Of a stretch of 64,000 bases of DNA, positions 35,298 to 48,000 are shown piece after piece; position 1 is the stretch's first letter; each line of letters starts with the position of its first letter. The DNA is from Panorpa germanica (Eukaryota > Arthropoda > Insecta > Mecoptera > Panorpidae). The stretch is taken from the NCBI GenBank assembly GCA_963678705.1, contig OY783214.1:12896001-12960000 (forward strand). The letters are read 5' to 3'. The notes beneath the pieces are model-generated. The model was not told the origin of the DNA. It worked only from the letters and a program-made list of their open reading frames with translations, and searched no databases. Both the position numbers and the translations under genes were made by a program.

Positions 35298-36047
35298 TGT
35301 TGTAAGTACGCATATGTCGCACTTACCTTTTATTTTTAATGATATTAAATGTTAATTATGTAATAGAATTATATTATGTAAACAGTTTTTGTATTAGTAT
35401 TAAGATTGTAAAGAATAATTATTTAAGTTTAGCGCTTATAAATATTGTCTCTGGTTTGTGGAGATTAATATTGATTTAATGCTGGTAATTCAGTATTGGC
35501 GTTCTGTGATGTGAAATAAATTATTATATATTAAATTGCACAAGACGCTGAAAGCCAGTCTTCTCCTGAGTCTCAAAGCAAGCATTACTATTCGCAACTT
35601 CGTACGTATTGAATAGTGAGCACATTTCAACTATTAATTAAATTATAACACTATAGAATTACATTTTGTTTTATATCTGTCATCTTCGTTAATCTAATAA
35701 AATACTATTGTAATTAAGTAAGCAGATATAATATTACAACGAATAAATGATATATTTTAATAAAAGTGTTTGTATTAATAGTAATAAAAAGATACTAATT
35801 GTTCAACCGTCGCATGTCGCAACGAGGTTACTTTAGACCGCTCAAGTATTCTCTAATTGCAACAATACACCGTCTGAACAAGAATCCTTATTAATCATCT
35901 TAAGAAAGATATTCGATTACTACTGTAATTGGTGTTGGAAGTCGTCAACTGAAGAATCTACTACCAGAAGCTAGCATCCCTGCAGAATGTACTAGTAAGC
36001 TGAGTAATCTCCTCCAGAACGACAATACGACACACCATTTTACAACA
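35298..36047 (+). repeat. 3' LTR of element A
   Basis: 750 bp, from TGTTGTAA to TTACAACA. I found no mismatch with 22721-23470. It ends at the point where the first primer-site copy begins in the 5' copy, which fixes the boundary. The following ATAA (36048-36051) is the target duplication. Confidence 0.95.
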
Positions 36048-36288
36048 ATAATTACAAATCTACAATTGCTGGTTTGTTCGAATTGTTCGTGATTCTGAAT
36101 TTGCGCTATGGTTTTTATAGAGTTACAAATTATTTACTGTTCAATATCTATCAATACCCAAAGCTCATTGTTTGGTGTGGAATTTCTAATATAGATATTC
36201 TCGGAAAGAAAGTTGTCGCACTAAAATTTCAATAGTTCAAACGACTTCAGTTTTATTCATTTATGACATTACTATCACAAAGCTTGTT

Positions 36289-36450
36289 TTTTTTTACATA
36301 TAGTTTCTCGAGATTCCTAGGCACGTAGCCTTTTATCGCCCCTAATATTGTTCTGCTTCTTATTATACTTTATATTCAGACAACAAGAATGATCTATTTA
36401 TGGCTACTGCTGTTATAGATTTCGGTTTCTCAATCAAAAAGGCGGTGTTA
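36289..36450 (-). mobile_element. Retroposon (SINE or LINE tail), copy 1
   Basis: On the minus strand a 162-bp body ends in a poly-A tail (plus-strand T run). It is flanked by the perfect 13-bp duplication CACAAAGCTTGTT (36276-36288 and 36451-36463). The 3' body contains GGCTACGTGCCTAGGAATC and GAGAAACTATATG. No tRNA-type promoter boxes are obvious. Confidence 0.85.
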
Positions 36451-37476
36451 CACAAAGCTTGTTGCTTTTGTAGTGTTGAATCCTTTTTTATTATTATCTA
36501 TCTATATTATTCTTATTTTAGTTTTACTTTTCGAAAGTTATTTTATATTTATACTACTTTACAGTAATGTCATAAATACTATTTTAAAATACTTACAAAG
36601 TAGTTGACCAGTAAAGTCAAATTTATACCTGCTTTGCACATATTTTAATTGATTTGGGACCATCAAGTTTAGGGCATATTTATCAGTTTGAAACCAGTAC
36701 CTTCAGAAGTTTAAGTAAACAATATTAGCAGGGTATGATTACGGTTATTTAAAAATACCTGGGAATTTTTATTATTAGACTGGTGTGTTTATAAAACATG
36801 AACTGTAAATTGTCTTTATCTACAACGTGATATTTCGTTGTTGAGCAGAGTGAAGAGAAGAGTGGTATTCATATACTACCATATGTTTAAATGTATTGGT
36901 GGTTGGCTCATCGGCTCATGGCTTAGTAGGAGGTGGTTGGTTCACGTTCTCCATCAGCATAGCAGCATAGCAGCATAGGAGCAGAAGCTCGGCGCTATTG
37001 TGACAGCTCGGTCGACAAATCACTACATTCTAGATGTAGAGTCTACACACTGTAGAAAACTCGACTGCCATCGTTATTCAATGAAATAGAGGGCGCTGAG
37101 TGTGGACCCATTCTTTAGTTGACAATACAAAAAAGAGTATGAGCACATAGAGAGATGGAATAGGGGATTCTCTGTTCGAAGAAAAATGCGTGAGATTGAG
37201 ACTTTTTTTTATAAAAACATTTCTTGAAAGCGCAATGATTCTAAATCCTTTAAGTAGAGTACTTAATTAAAGAAAGATGTATTTCTAAAGTTGAGGAGGT
37301 TTTTGATAAGGTCAAAGGTTAATTAAAGGTATAGGAAGTAATAAACCGTGTGTGTTAAATATGTAATTAATGTCGGTCACTGAAAGAGTTGCCACCTTTT
37401 TAAAATCAGTCAGATTGACAAAAAAAATATTTGTGTTTTTATTTCTTTAAATTTACGAAATGTTATTTCCAATTCT

Positions 37477-37655
37477 TTTTTTTTATATATAGTTTCTCGG
37501 GCTTCCTAGGCACGTAGCCTTTTATCGCTCCTAATATTGTTCTGCTTCTTCTTATACTTTATATCCAGACAACAAGAACGATCTACTCATGGCTACTGCT
37601 GTTAAAAATTTCGGTTTTTCAATCAAAAAGGCGGTGTTAACAGGAAGCGTCTGCG
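37477..37655 (-). mobile_element. Retroposon (SINE or LINE tail), copy 2
   Basis: Same family as copy 1 with a slightly longer 5' end (adds CGCAGACGCTTCCTG on the minus strand). It is flanked by the perfect 13-bp duplication TATTTCCAATTCT (37464-37476 and 37656-37668), with an A-rich tail on the minus strand. Confidence 0.85.
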
Positions 37656-38199
37656 TATTTCCAATTCTGAAAACAGGTAGTTTTTAGTTTTGATTAAAGT
37701 TATTCTGAAACATTCCAGACAATTATGAGCGTCCGCAAAAGGGGCAAACCAGATATCTGCCTTTCGGAAGAATGTAAATTTAAACTAAATAGAATAGCCT
37801 TTCAAAATTTTATGTGGATGCCCATACAACCTAAACCAGTCGTAAACGGCTCCAAATTCCATGGTATTATTTTATAAATTTGCAAAATCTCTCAGTCAAA
37901 ATACTTTTTTTCGTTCTCACCTAGATTTAATTCTATTGGTGTAAAATTTAAAAAGAGCAGGAGCTATGTTCGCTTTTCTTTCATAGAATTTCCTTCTTGG
38001 TGAAATAGTATCATCAATAATATCTAAAGCTTAGAAAAAAATATATAAATCGTAATATTTTATTGCAGATATTTTTTTAAATTTATAAACATTGTAAAAT
38101 TTCGTCCTGGTGGACATTTTCATTTAAAGGAAAAGCTTTGTTTAATGTGGATTGTTGGCAAGCCTAGTCTTTGAAGTGATCCCTATTACGGTTGATTTC

Positions 38200-40030
38200 C
38201 ATAGACGATTAGAGAAGGCTTTAGCGACGTACGAAGCGAAGGTCATAGCCTGTAGCCTGTAGCCTACCCAGTGTACGCGGGGTACTTACGCAACCGGCAA
38301 GGCAGCAGCTATGATGACCACGATGGCAAGATATTAAGGAGAGAGGTTTTACGGTCCTATGTTGTGACCATGCACGCTACTTGACCTGTAAACATGGCAT
38401 TATCGATCACTTGGCGTGTCGAGCACTTGGCGCTATATGCTTGTGCCCCGCAGGCAGAGGGCATCATGCTCCACCCACGCCGTTCATCGTTTCACCCGTT
38501 TCGTTTTCCATTCTCCATACTTCGTACTCCGTACTCCACTCCGGAGACTGTAAACCGGCGACAGTCACAGTATGAACGTGCAGGACACGGCTGAACACAG
38601 CATACAACCCAACATTGCTACAAGTATTGGGTAATAGTCAGGCTGTGCCGCTATGCTTTCTATATACCATATACCGATGCGATATGATGCCGCAGCATAG
38701 TGGTACTGCCTGTCTCCCGGACCCGCGCCCTCAACCTCACTGAATATATTCCTGTCTCCGCACTGCTCTTCATGAAGTATTGTCATCTCATTTTACTAGT
38801 GCATGTAAGAGCAGTACAGCATGATCCTTGACGGTAGACCTCTCCGATCTCTGTTCAATTTTCACAGTTCACTCCGACTCCGCACTAACCCTCTTTACGC
38901 GAGAGCGGTGCGACCGTCGTGTCAGGCTAGTTCTATGCGACTATGGCTGTCGCTGTGGCTATGGAATGCCTGATCGTCTACAGTCGGTAACTCTCGGATT
39001 CAGATCGGTTATGTGATGGGTGATGCGATGAGTTCGAAGGATGGGAATATGCGAAGCATCTGGCCCGTCAGATGCTTGTTGGTTTATAAGCCTTTGTTGA
39101 AACATTGCTTATTGATCTGTTTGATCGGTATATAACTAAAATATTGATTAAATTTTTAAATAAAAAGATGCAATAAATATTGATTTTTATGAAAATCAAT
39201 GATATTTAATCTAGTAATTATATTATATTAAGATAATAATTGCGTGAAATGATTGGTTGCATTATCAGGGTCATGGACTCCCGCGCGGAGTCAAACGGCA
39301 CAGTACGACGGTAGACTATTGTCTGTAGTGTGGCCTCAGTGAGTAGAAGACTCGTTACACGCATCGGACCACTTATCAGCGGTTACCCGGTGGCGGAGAA
39401 GCGTACGACGCATAGTCACTTTGTGCAAGTTCTCAATCCGAATCCCAATCCCAATCCACAATCCACTGTACGAGTAAATACTTTGTATACAGAATGAATG
39501 CTTCTCGGACGTCAGCATTACGACAATCTGGCAACACTGGCTCGCTATAACCGATATTGTGGCCGCGGTTGGTATGAAACGTAGGGGAAATAGAGCTGTG
39601 TTCGGGTCATGCCGTCACCCCTCCAAGTCAGAGACTTTATTCAACTCAAAAACAACAATATTGTATTAATACAAACGGTTGTTTAACAGTAGTTGCAGGT
39701 GTGTTGTTAAGAAAGGTCCCGACAGATTGTCCCGCCCCTGATTCTTCTACCCTCCGCATCATACCATCAACGGCAGCGGCAACGGCAGCGGCAACGACAG
39801 CGACTACAGGCAACGAGTAACGAAACGTTTCAGTACTGAACACTGAACAACCAGCAAACCTCTCACCAGACAGTATTACCTTCAACCGTTTACCGTACGC
39901 ACGCGGCAAAGCTAGTGTGAGTCGAAGCCGAAGTCCGAGGACAAATCCGAATCGGTCCGAAGTTCCGAATACCATTTCAGTTAGTTTTAACAGCTTGTGA
40001 ATGCAAGACGTAAACAGTACGACCATAGTC
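38200..40030 (+). promoter_or_regulatory. GC-richer region, candidate promoter / 5' UTR of tonalli/ZMIZ1
   Basis: GC and CpG content are visibly higher than in the surrounding sequence, for example the CGGCAACGGCAGCGGC run near 39770. The region lies upstream of the first recognised exon on the same strand. No protein family is recognisable in any frame, including the long minus-strand open frame at 39646-40026. A donor-like CAG/GTATAA occurs at about 40240. The role is inferred from position and composition only. Confidence 0.3.
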
Positions 40031-41856
40031 GTGTTTCGACAAGCGTATAGTTAACGACGAACTGTCAAGGGTAGCGGTATACCACGCTATATTTTACGCT
40101 ATCTAAATGACAGTACGTTATCACGCAGATTATCGGTAATTACTACAAATATTCGGATTTTTATAAATTGATTAAGTGTGAACTATATTTTGTGATTATA
40201 TTCTTTATGTTTATGTGCAAATGCTGGGATATACTTCCTACAGGTATAATTATTTAAAAAAATAAATAAAAACGTAATTGTTATACCCTTCGCGAATACA
40301 GTTGAAGTTCAGGTGACACCGTGTGGGATTAAGGTGATTTCAAGTGATAATTGCTCTGAGCGGATAATGTGTAGTGTCATGTTAATATTTAATTGCTCTA
40401 ATTATTTGCACCAATAACAGCGAGACTGTGATGATTTATTATTTTTAATTAAGTGCATCATTTTAAGATTGGATTATTTTTGTGCCGTTTAACAGGGAAT
40501 GGATTACGGGATTAAATTTATTTTTGAGTGAAATTTAAATTTAATTTTCAAAATATTTTATTAAAATTATTGTGTGGTTTATGATCTTCTATAACACTTG
40601 GATTAAGTGACAAGTAAATTTTTTAAAATTATTTCGATGTCGTAAATTATAACTGACTTAATATTTGATTATTCGATCAATTCGTTAATTCGTTAACTTT
40701 AATAAACTTTTTGTGTTATTTTGATGTTATGATATTACTCAAGTTTGATGCAAGCGATACAAGTGACTTGTTGTATTGCATTCACATAGTAAATCCACAA
40801 CAGTACTGCCAAATCATTCTAGAATGAGGTATTTACGATGTGCATTTTGGATTCATTGATTTTGTTACGCTCTCTTGCCTTATCAGTTCAATTAACGACC
40901 AAAATATCAATCATTTAAAAAAAAATTATTATTAAAATATTTTGTGAAATTAAATTTTTTAATTTGACCGTTTATATTTAGTTTTTCACTGATCATATTT
41001 AAGTTGTCAAACGCTGTGGGGATCCCCCCAGTTGTTTAACAAATACGTTCATCAGCTCTAAGCTAACGCTCTAGGAGCACGTGTTGTTGACAACAGATTA
41101 ACTAACGGCTAACGTCAAAAAGCTTCATTTTACTGTCGCTGGCCAAAACTGCGACTTACACAGATCTAGAGCCGTTGTTTTCAAATTTCTTTAACTTTTA
41201 CAAATATTAGAATACTATAAAATAATAACTAGTGTGTCAAAGTGTCGGTTACAGATTTCTTGAATAAATTCAATTTATTAAAAATTTATTTGCAATGCCT
41301 TTGCATGTTTTTTCTTAAATTATATGTTGTAAATTTATTATGAAAAATAATAGCGCAAAAGTGGATTAGTTCGTATATAATTTCTGTTGTTATAAATTAA
41401 TGATGAAGCATTCATTAATTATTGTTTATTTTTGTTTATTAGGTGTTTTGTAGTGGTGTACTCGCATATATTTTTTAATTTATTTGAAAATTATTCGGTG
41501 ATGAATATTACAATATAAATGTGCGTGAAAATCAACGCATGTTCAAAGTCACGCACGTTGTTAGAAAATACAAACAGTGAAACAGCTTGGTGTCACAACT
41601 GAAGCTTAAGGCCACCGCAAGCATCCACCGATATGCGGTGTGTATAAATGTATTTAAAATCTATCTAAAATAAAAACAACAATCTACAAGGCAACTGAAG
41701 CCAAGTATTAGATAGAAGAGAATGAGTGTAAAGCGACTAAGAAAATATAAAACCGTATCGGTGGCGGCATGCGGTGTTCAATAGATTAACTAATATAAAC
41801 GTGACCCTGCTAAACAGTGCTCTCTGCTCTCTAACCACTAACGATCGGTGTTTCAG

Positions 41857-42048
41857 GGATTGGTCGCCAGCCGGCGCCACCCAACAGCAATTGTCTGTCG
41901 TGACAACAGTCTGGGGTGTTACTGGAAATTCACAAACGGGAACACAAAACCACTACACTAACGGCACAACGGGGCCCACACAGGGGTTCGGGCCCCAAAT
42001 CGTCGGAAAACAGAATTTTCCAAACGGATATCGACACACCGGTCCTGG
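41857..42048 (+). CDS. tna: tonalli/ZMIZ1 exon with [10 protein letters not shown] motif (first visible exon)
   Basis: Acceptor TTTCAG at 41851-41856 with CTAAC branch-like sequences just upstream, donor GTAAGT at 42049. It begins with the last base of a codon (phase 2), and the frame upstream has no ATG before a stop at 41738, so an earlier exon must exist. It encodes [20 protein letters not shown]..., matching the vertebrate ZMIZ1 segment that follows the N-terminal domain. Confidence 0.85.
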
Positions 42049-45000
42049 GTAAGTAGAAAGTTTTGTGAGCTTTTTACTACTTAAACTTTAAAAAGAGAAA
42101 ACATTATTTTGATTTCTTTGCGATGACAGTAATTTTTACATTTACTAATAATTTACGTTGACAACCTGCCAAATATAATAATACCTCAATGATGTGCTGA
42201 AATTGTTCAAAACGACCGACGATGTCAAAAAGTGATAGATTAGTTAGATAAATAACTGTTATCATTTGTAGTTAACAATATATATATCAATTCCACAAAA
42301 CCTGTGTACCGCCTTGCCTCACAACCAAAATTACCAAACAATCAATTTAAAATTCCCGCCAATTATATTATTTGAAAACGTTTTAAAAAACCATTTGTCA
42401 AATAAAATTTATTTTGAACATACAGAACAGTAAACAGATTTTTTGGAACTGATTTTTTACCTGTTAAAAGATCAAAAAATCACCAACATGATTGTCATAT
42501 GGTATCGGTATTGTGATTATGTGATTGATTTGAGATTTAACCGTTTTTACCTAACTAAGAGTTATGTAAAATCTGTGATATTTTAACCCTTCTGTTACTT
42601 TAATACTCTCCGTTATTATTAAAATTAAACTTATCTTTAAAACTAAAAAATACCAACAATATTTTTCACCTTTTAAAATATGTGGTCTTTAGAACTTTCT
42701 GGAAATGATAATAACATTATATAAAATGAACATGAAGCAAACAAACCATAAGGGCGATTTTTAAGGGTAGTTGTTGTACATATGCTATGATATTGGATCT
42801 AAACTGTACACGGGGTCTTTTAACACCAGTTCTATTGATTTTTGTGGGAACCCTAAAATTGTTAGACACAAATATTATTGGTTAAAGAAGGACAACAAAT
42901 AAAACATAAAATCTAATACAAAAAAAGTGGTTGTATTTCTCTATTACACTGGCGTGACGGATACATAGTTTCTTTATTTTATTTTGTGTATGTTTTAAAA
43001 GAAACTTTATATTCCAAGTATTTAAGTCAGGTATATTTAGACTGAAACGTATCTTGGGAATTTTTTTTTTACAATTTCCGTTTTTTTTAAATATTGAAAA
43101 TATTTCCAAATTAATTTTGGGTTTTATGGTCTATTTCTATTTAAAGTGTAGTAAAATAATATATTTAACAAAAATATACACCGTTGTCAAAATATTCCAA
43201 TATTATACAAATATTTTTCATTTTAATATTTTTTACCATTTATTAGAATCAAAAAATCTGGAAAAAATCGGTTTTAAATATTTACAAAATATTTGTAGTT
43301 TTCAGAATACTTAAAATTAAAGAACTATGCCGGTTTCAAATACCTGTTAAACGCAAATCCATTTATTGAAATTTGTTATAATCCTATTCAGGCAATGCTT
43401 AAGTTAATATATATTTATCAGTACCTTTCTGCTACCTTCTAATCTTCAAATATCTTGTTTAGCAAATAGTGTGGCTATTTTTAGCAAATTATACCTGCTC
43501 TAGTAAAATATTTTGAGTGCGACAATATTATTCTGTTATTATTGAAAACTGGTTGCCGAAAATAATAAATAATATTGAAAAAGTGCAACCTCTTTTCTAG
43601 ATAACGTGGTAAAATAGTAAAGTGTCTCATATTTGCAGGTATATTTTAAATTTCACTGCCCCTTTTTTGCTAACTGTAGAATCAACTTCAAAAATATTTG
43701 ATTTGAATATACCAAACTATTTGCATACAACGGCAATCTTACATGTTCAGTAATAGTGTCATTACATCAGCTAACGTCATTATTATTGACAATAATATTG
43801 ATATTCTAATATTATTCTAGCATATTATTTATTAACATTATTCATTTAATTGTTAAAAAGTATTGACAGTATTAATACTGTTATTACCACACTCGCAATT
43901 ATTAATCACATTATGTCAGTTTTATTGAACCATATAACTAATTTTTCGCTTTATATTAGCGAAATTTTTATGGCGCGTTATTTAAATTTCTTCAAAGTTA
44001 AATAATTGTGATCTAAAAATAAATACAAACATAGTACATATTTTAAACACATTTCTAATAATAACACAAGTAGTGGATCAATTTGAAGCCTAAATACAGG
44101 GGAGGGGGCGTAGTCAAGCTTAACAAAATCTTCACAAGGGTGTTTAATTCACATATAGTGAGATTTTAGATTCTCCAGTGAACTTATAGCTCGGTTTGTG
44201 AGAAATATCCGAGTGTAAAACGGATTTACAAAAGTGATCAAAGCGAATATACAAATAAAAGGGCTGGGATCTGTTGGGTATAGAGATGGTGAGGAGGGAG
44301 GAGTGTTGGATATTGGATGGTGATGTCACAGGGTGCAGATAGGGTAGTAAAAACATTAGAGATATATCAGAAATAGGGTGGCAGGAAATATTCTATAGAA
44401 TGGAAGTAGGGACTAGATGGTAGAGGTGTAGGAAATGAGAATGAGTGAGTGAGTGGTTGAGTTGTTAAGAGGGGCAGGAGGAGGGAGGTTGTATGCGGAA
44501 CTTTGGCATTATACGATTCAAACCCTTATGTAAATAGACTTGTACACATTATGCTATAAATATACATTGATTGATTCACTAAACTGACTATGCGAAGGGG
44601 GGGGGGGGGGAGAGGGTAATCATTGCAGACGATCATTTTTAATAATTTGCTTTATAACTTTGTAACATATTTCGCTTTGAGTTTAATTTTGCTGTTTAGC
44701 TAATTTAAATATACATATATATAGTTTTTACAATTACATTGTTAATGATTCATAGTATCAAATTCTAATAATTCTTTAACGAGAACTACATATTTCAAAA
44801 GCTGATAAAACTAATAAATTTTGTTCCCCTACCCGCATATTATTAAATAGATATAAATTTTAACTAACTTAACTTAATCAACTATCAAAGACACAATTAT
44901 GAAATTAAACCAGTTTAAATGATGACAATTAAATACAAAATTAATTACAGTTAATTTGATTAAGTAGAAAGCTGTTGAATGTATTGTATGTGTTTACTAT

Positions 45001-48000
45001 AAATAAACCATTAATTGTTTTTTGTGGCCGATGATATTTCCAAAATATCTCAAGACTAATTCCATTCATAAATTAAGAGACCTTATTATCTAAATTTAAA
45101 AGTTAAATACTAAATTTTAACAATTTTTATTTAAAGTAATTTTCAAGTGGTGGAAACGCCGGATATTTTTTTTCATTTTTTTTTTTTCAATACTTAATAA
45201 GCTTTATTCAATAAAATTTGGATATAATACGATTCAAGTATTCCGTATAAAGCATTTTACGCTCAAAATTAAAATTATCAGATAAATAATTAAATATAAT
45301 ATGTTGATAATAATAATTAATGCAAAAAACGTCCGCATGTGTCACCACTTGTTTCGATAACTAACTTTATATTATCTACAAAAGCTAAATACATAAATTT
45401 GTTATTTTAGTCTGTTAATTAATTTACATATCTTAAACGTGATTCTCGCCATTTACAGAAAAAATAATATAGATTTTAATTATTAAAAATACTAATTAAG
45501 TTATAAATAAAACCTACTTCATTCTGATTAATCTAGTGTGGCCAATTAATAGTAATTAGTATCTCGTAAGCTTCTTAGATGTCTCTTTTTAACTAACGAT
45601 TTCCTAATGCTCCGCATTTCGAGAAATTGTTCTAAATTTGTTAATTAATTAAGATTTAGCAATAATCTTAAATTTGCTTTTGATATATCCATTTACATAT
45701 AAATGGAAGTTAAGTTGTTCTATATATATATATATATATATATATGTAGGATTCTTTATCGGTAATATTTTTTATATATATTTGAATAATAGTTTTATAC
45801 TGATAAGGTGATTGTTATAAATGTATAGGGTGTTCAATAATATTTCGATATCATTACGATTCAAAAGTTATTGCAAATTAAATATTAAATTAATAATTTT
45901 ATATGAATTTATATTCAAAGTCTTACACAGCTATTATTTAAACCATAGTTTTGTACATTGTGTATTTGTATAATGCCCCCTTTTATTCAATATACTTACT
46001 GTACATTCAATGAAAAATTAATACCATCTGTTCTAATTGTTAAATATATTTATTATTGAAATAATTAGCAATACGTATATTGAAAGTCTGAAGTACGCAC
46101 GTACAAACGTTTGTATCTTGTGACGTAGTTTGCATATATTACTCAAGTTAATTCTTGTTTCATACAATGTACAATAATTAAGAATATGCAAAGTATGTTT
46201 TTATTGAAACATCGGTTTTTAAATATGTGTTTGTTATATTGCGTAACTGTGACGTTTTGCTGCAAGATGTCATTAACAATTTGAGGTGGTCAAAATCTTA
46301 GATTCTATTCTTTCTACAGCAACATCTCACTTTTATCCAGTCTGAACACTCGCCTCCTAGACGCCCCTTGACTGCAAGTCAGGTTGGGGTGACCTTGAGT
46401 ACTCCACGCTATTTATTTTCAAGTATCCACAACTCTAATTCTATTAACGTAAAATTATGCATTAGCGTTGGATAATAGAGGTATTCATGTATAAATTATT
46501 GCGTTAGAGATGTTAGCACGTTATATGGATAACACTATTGTTACGAATGGATGATATTTAATAAAAAAAAGTACTGATAATATGTTTACGTAGGATATAT
46601 CAGCATATTGCGTAGAAAAGCGATATTTCCATGAACTTTACCCCAAACTCCCGCCTACGTAGTAGATAATAAAATTATATAAACGTAATATCATACAGTG
46701 TGTTATGTAAACGTCAGTGCACGCACGTAGTCACTTTTTATACCCTCATAATTGATTTTCATTACAATTATATAATACTATTTCACTCACACTTTGTTCA
46801 TTTATATATGAAAGAAAGGGACGGTTATATTTAGAGTTAGTAGTTGTGACTTAAATACCCTAGATGTCGTCGTTACCTACTGTAAGTGGTATTTAACAAC
46901 ACTGACAGTATATCAAACCGATTTTTAACCTTGTAAATCAGGTTTTTAACACAAAATCGGTTCAAATCTGTCATCGAGTATTTTTTTCTGATATGCTTAC
47001 TAAAAGTATTTGTAAATTTGTGGAATGTTTTTACTTTTGTTATTATATATTATGTACACTACCTGTATTCTAAAAATAACCAAATGTATAAATATTGGAT
47101 GCTTACGGACTTGAGGACCGCATAATTTATGACAAATACCGTTTATTGCTTTTGCAGTTAGTGTCCTTTAAATACCATAAAAAAATGCGTTGTAAAATAT
47201 TTATTAGAAGGGCTACCTGAGTGGTTAGAAAATAAGAAATTATTCATACAATGTTCAGGTATTTGACGTTGAACGAAAAATGAACATGAACATTCTTGTC
47301 TCAATTTTTATTACACACAGGTGGGTCTTGTTAAATTACGGGTCTAATGCAATACACCTCTGCTTTCTCACAACTTACAAACTTATATAGAGAGGCCTGG
47401 TGACGTTTTCTGAAACTTAACAAATCATTTTGCAAATGTTTATTTGTTTGAAAAAACGTTACCAACGATCAAACTCAATAATATACCTATTATAAATAAA
47501 ATGAAGCAAATATAACCCTTAAAGCCTAATGATATATATTAAAAAAGAATAAAAATCAAATAAATTCAACATTTTTTTTTGTGTTAACCTAAAAATATTT
47601 GTTCTCAAGAATTCAGAACAAAATATTATTTAACAGGAAACAGAATTTCTATTGTGTTTTCAATCAGTGTTATATTAATACATAAATGAAACCGGTTTGA
47701 GGTACTATTATAGTATATTAGTCTTATATAACTATACAATGTGTTTATATGTGTATAAAGTTATGATGGCAGTAATTCAGTTCAACCCCATAGAATCACA
47801 GAACTTGTGCGGTGAAATATTTGTAGTTACTAAAAAAAGATTACGAGAGTATTTATTTTTAAAAATGAAAATATTTTACGAATTGTCTAATATTCTCCCT
47901 AGTAAATAATTTGGTGAATAGTCTTGTTTTGTGAAGTTTCTATTACTATTGCATTTCAATTACAGTTCGCATCAACTTTATAAAATAGACATTTCATATG

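Larger units (their letters stand above)
22721..36047 (+). mobile_element. Ty3/gypsy-type LTR retrotransposon, element A (host of nested element B)
   Basis: A complete LTR element: 750-bp LTRs at 22721-23470 and 35298-36047, a primer-binding region, a ~1.1-kb leader, one Gag-Pol frame, a short 3' non-coding stretch and a purine-rich tract before the 3' LTR. Target duplications ATAA lie at 22717-22720 and 36048-36051. Element B (28643-34115) is inserted in the integrase region. Without B and its duplicated target bases A would be about 7.85 kb. There is no env frame. Matching LTRs imply a recent insertion. Apart from the B insertion I see no stop or frameshift in A. Confidence 0.95.
36052..41856. 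other. Non-coding stretch between the LTR elements and the first visible tonalli exon
   Basis: No protein-coding exon is recognised. It holds two retroposon copies (36289-36450, 37477-37655), a GC-richer stretch (38200-40030) and AT-rich sequence up to the splice acceptor at 41856. It may contain promoter, 5' UTR or unrecognised short 5' exons of the tonalli/ZMIZ1 gene. Confidence 0.5.

Noticed and set aside
39646..40026. 126-codon minus-strand open frame
   Set aside because: It runs through GC-rich, CGGCAA-repeat sequence upstream of tonalli. Its alanine/valine run is the antisense of that repeat and no family motif is present.
41774..41856. Open frame upstream of the first tonalli exon as coding sequence
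   Set aside because: It begins with GTG, has no ATG after the stop at 41738, and a splice acceptor with branch-like CTAAC sits at 41851-41856.
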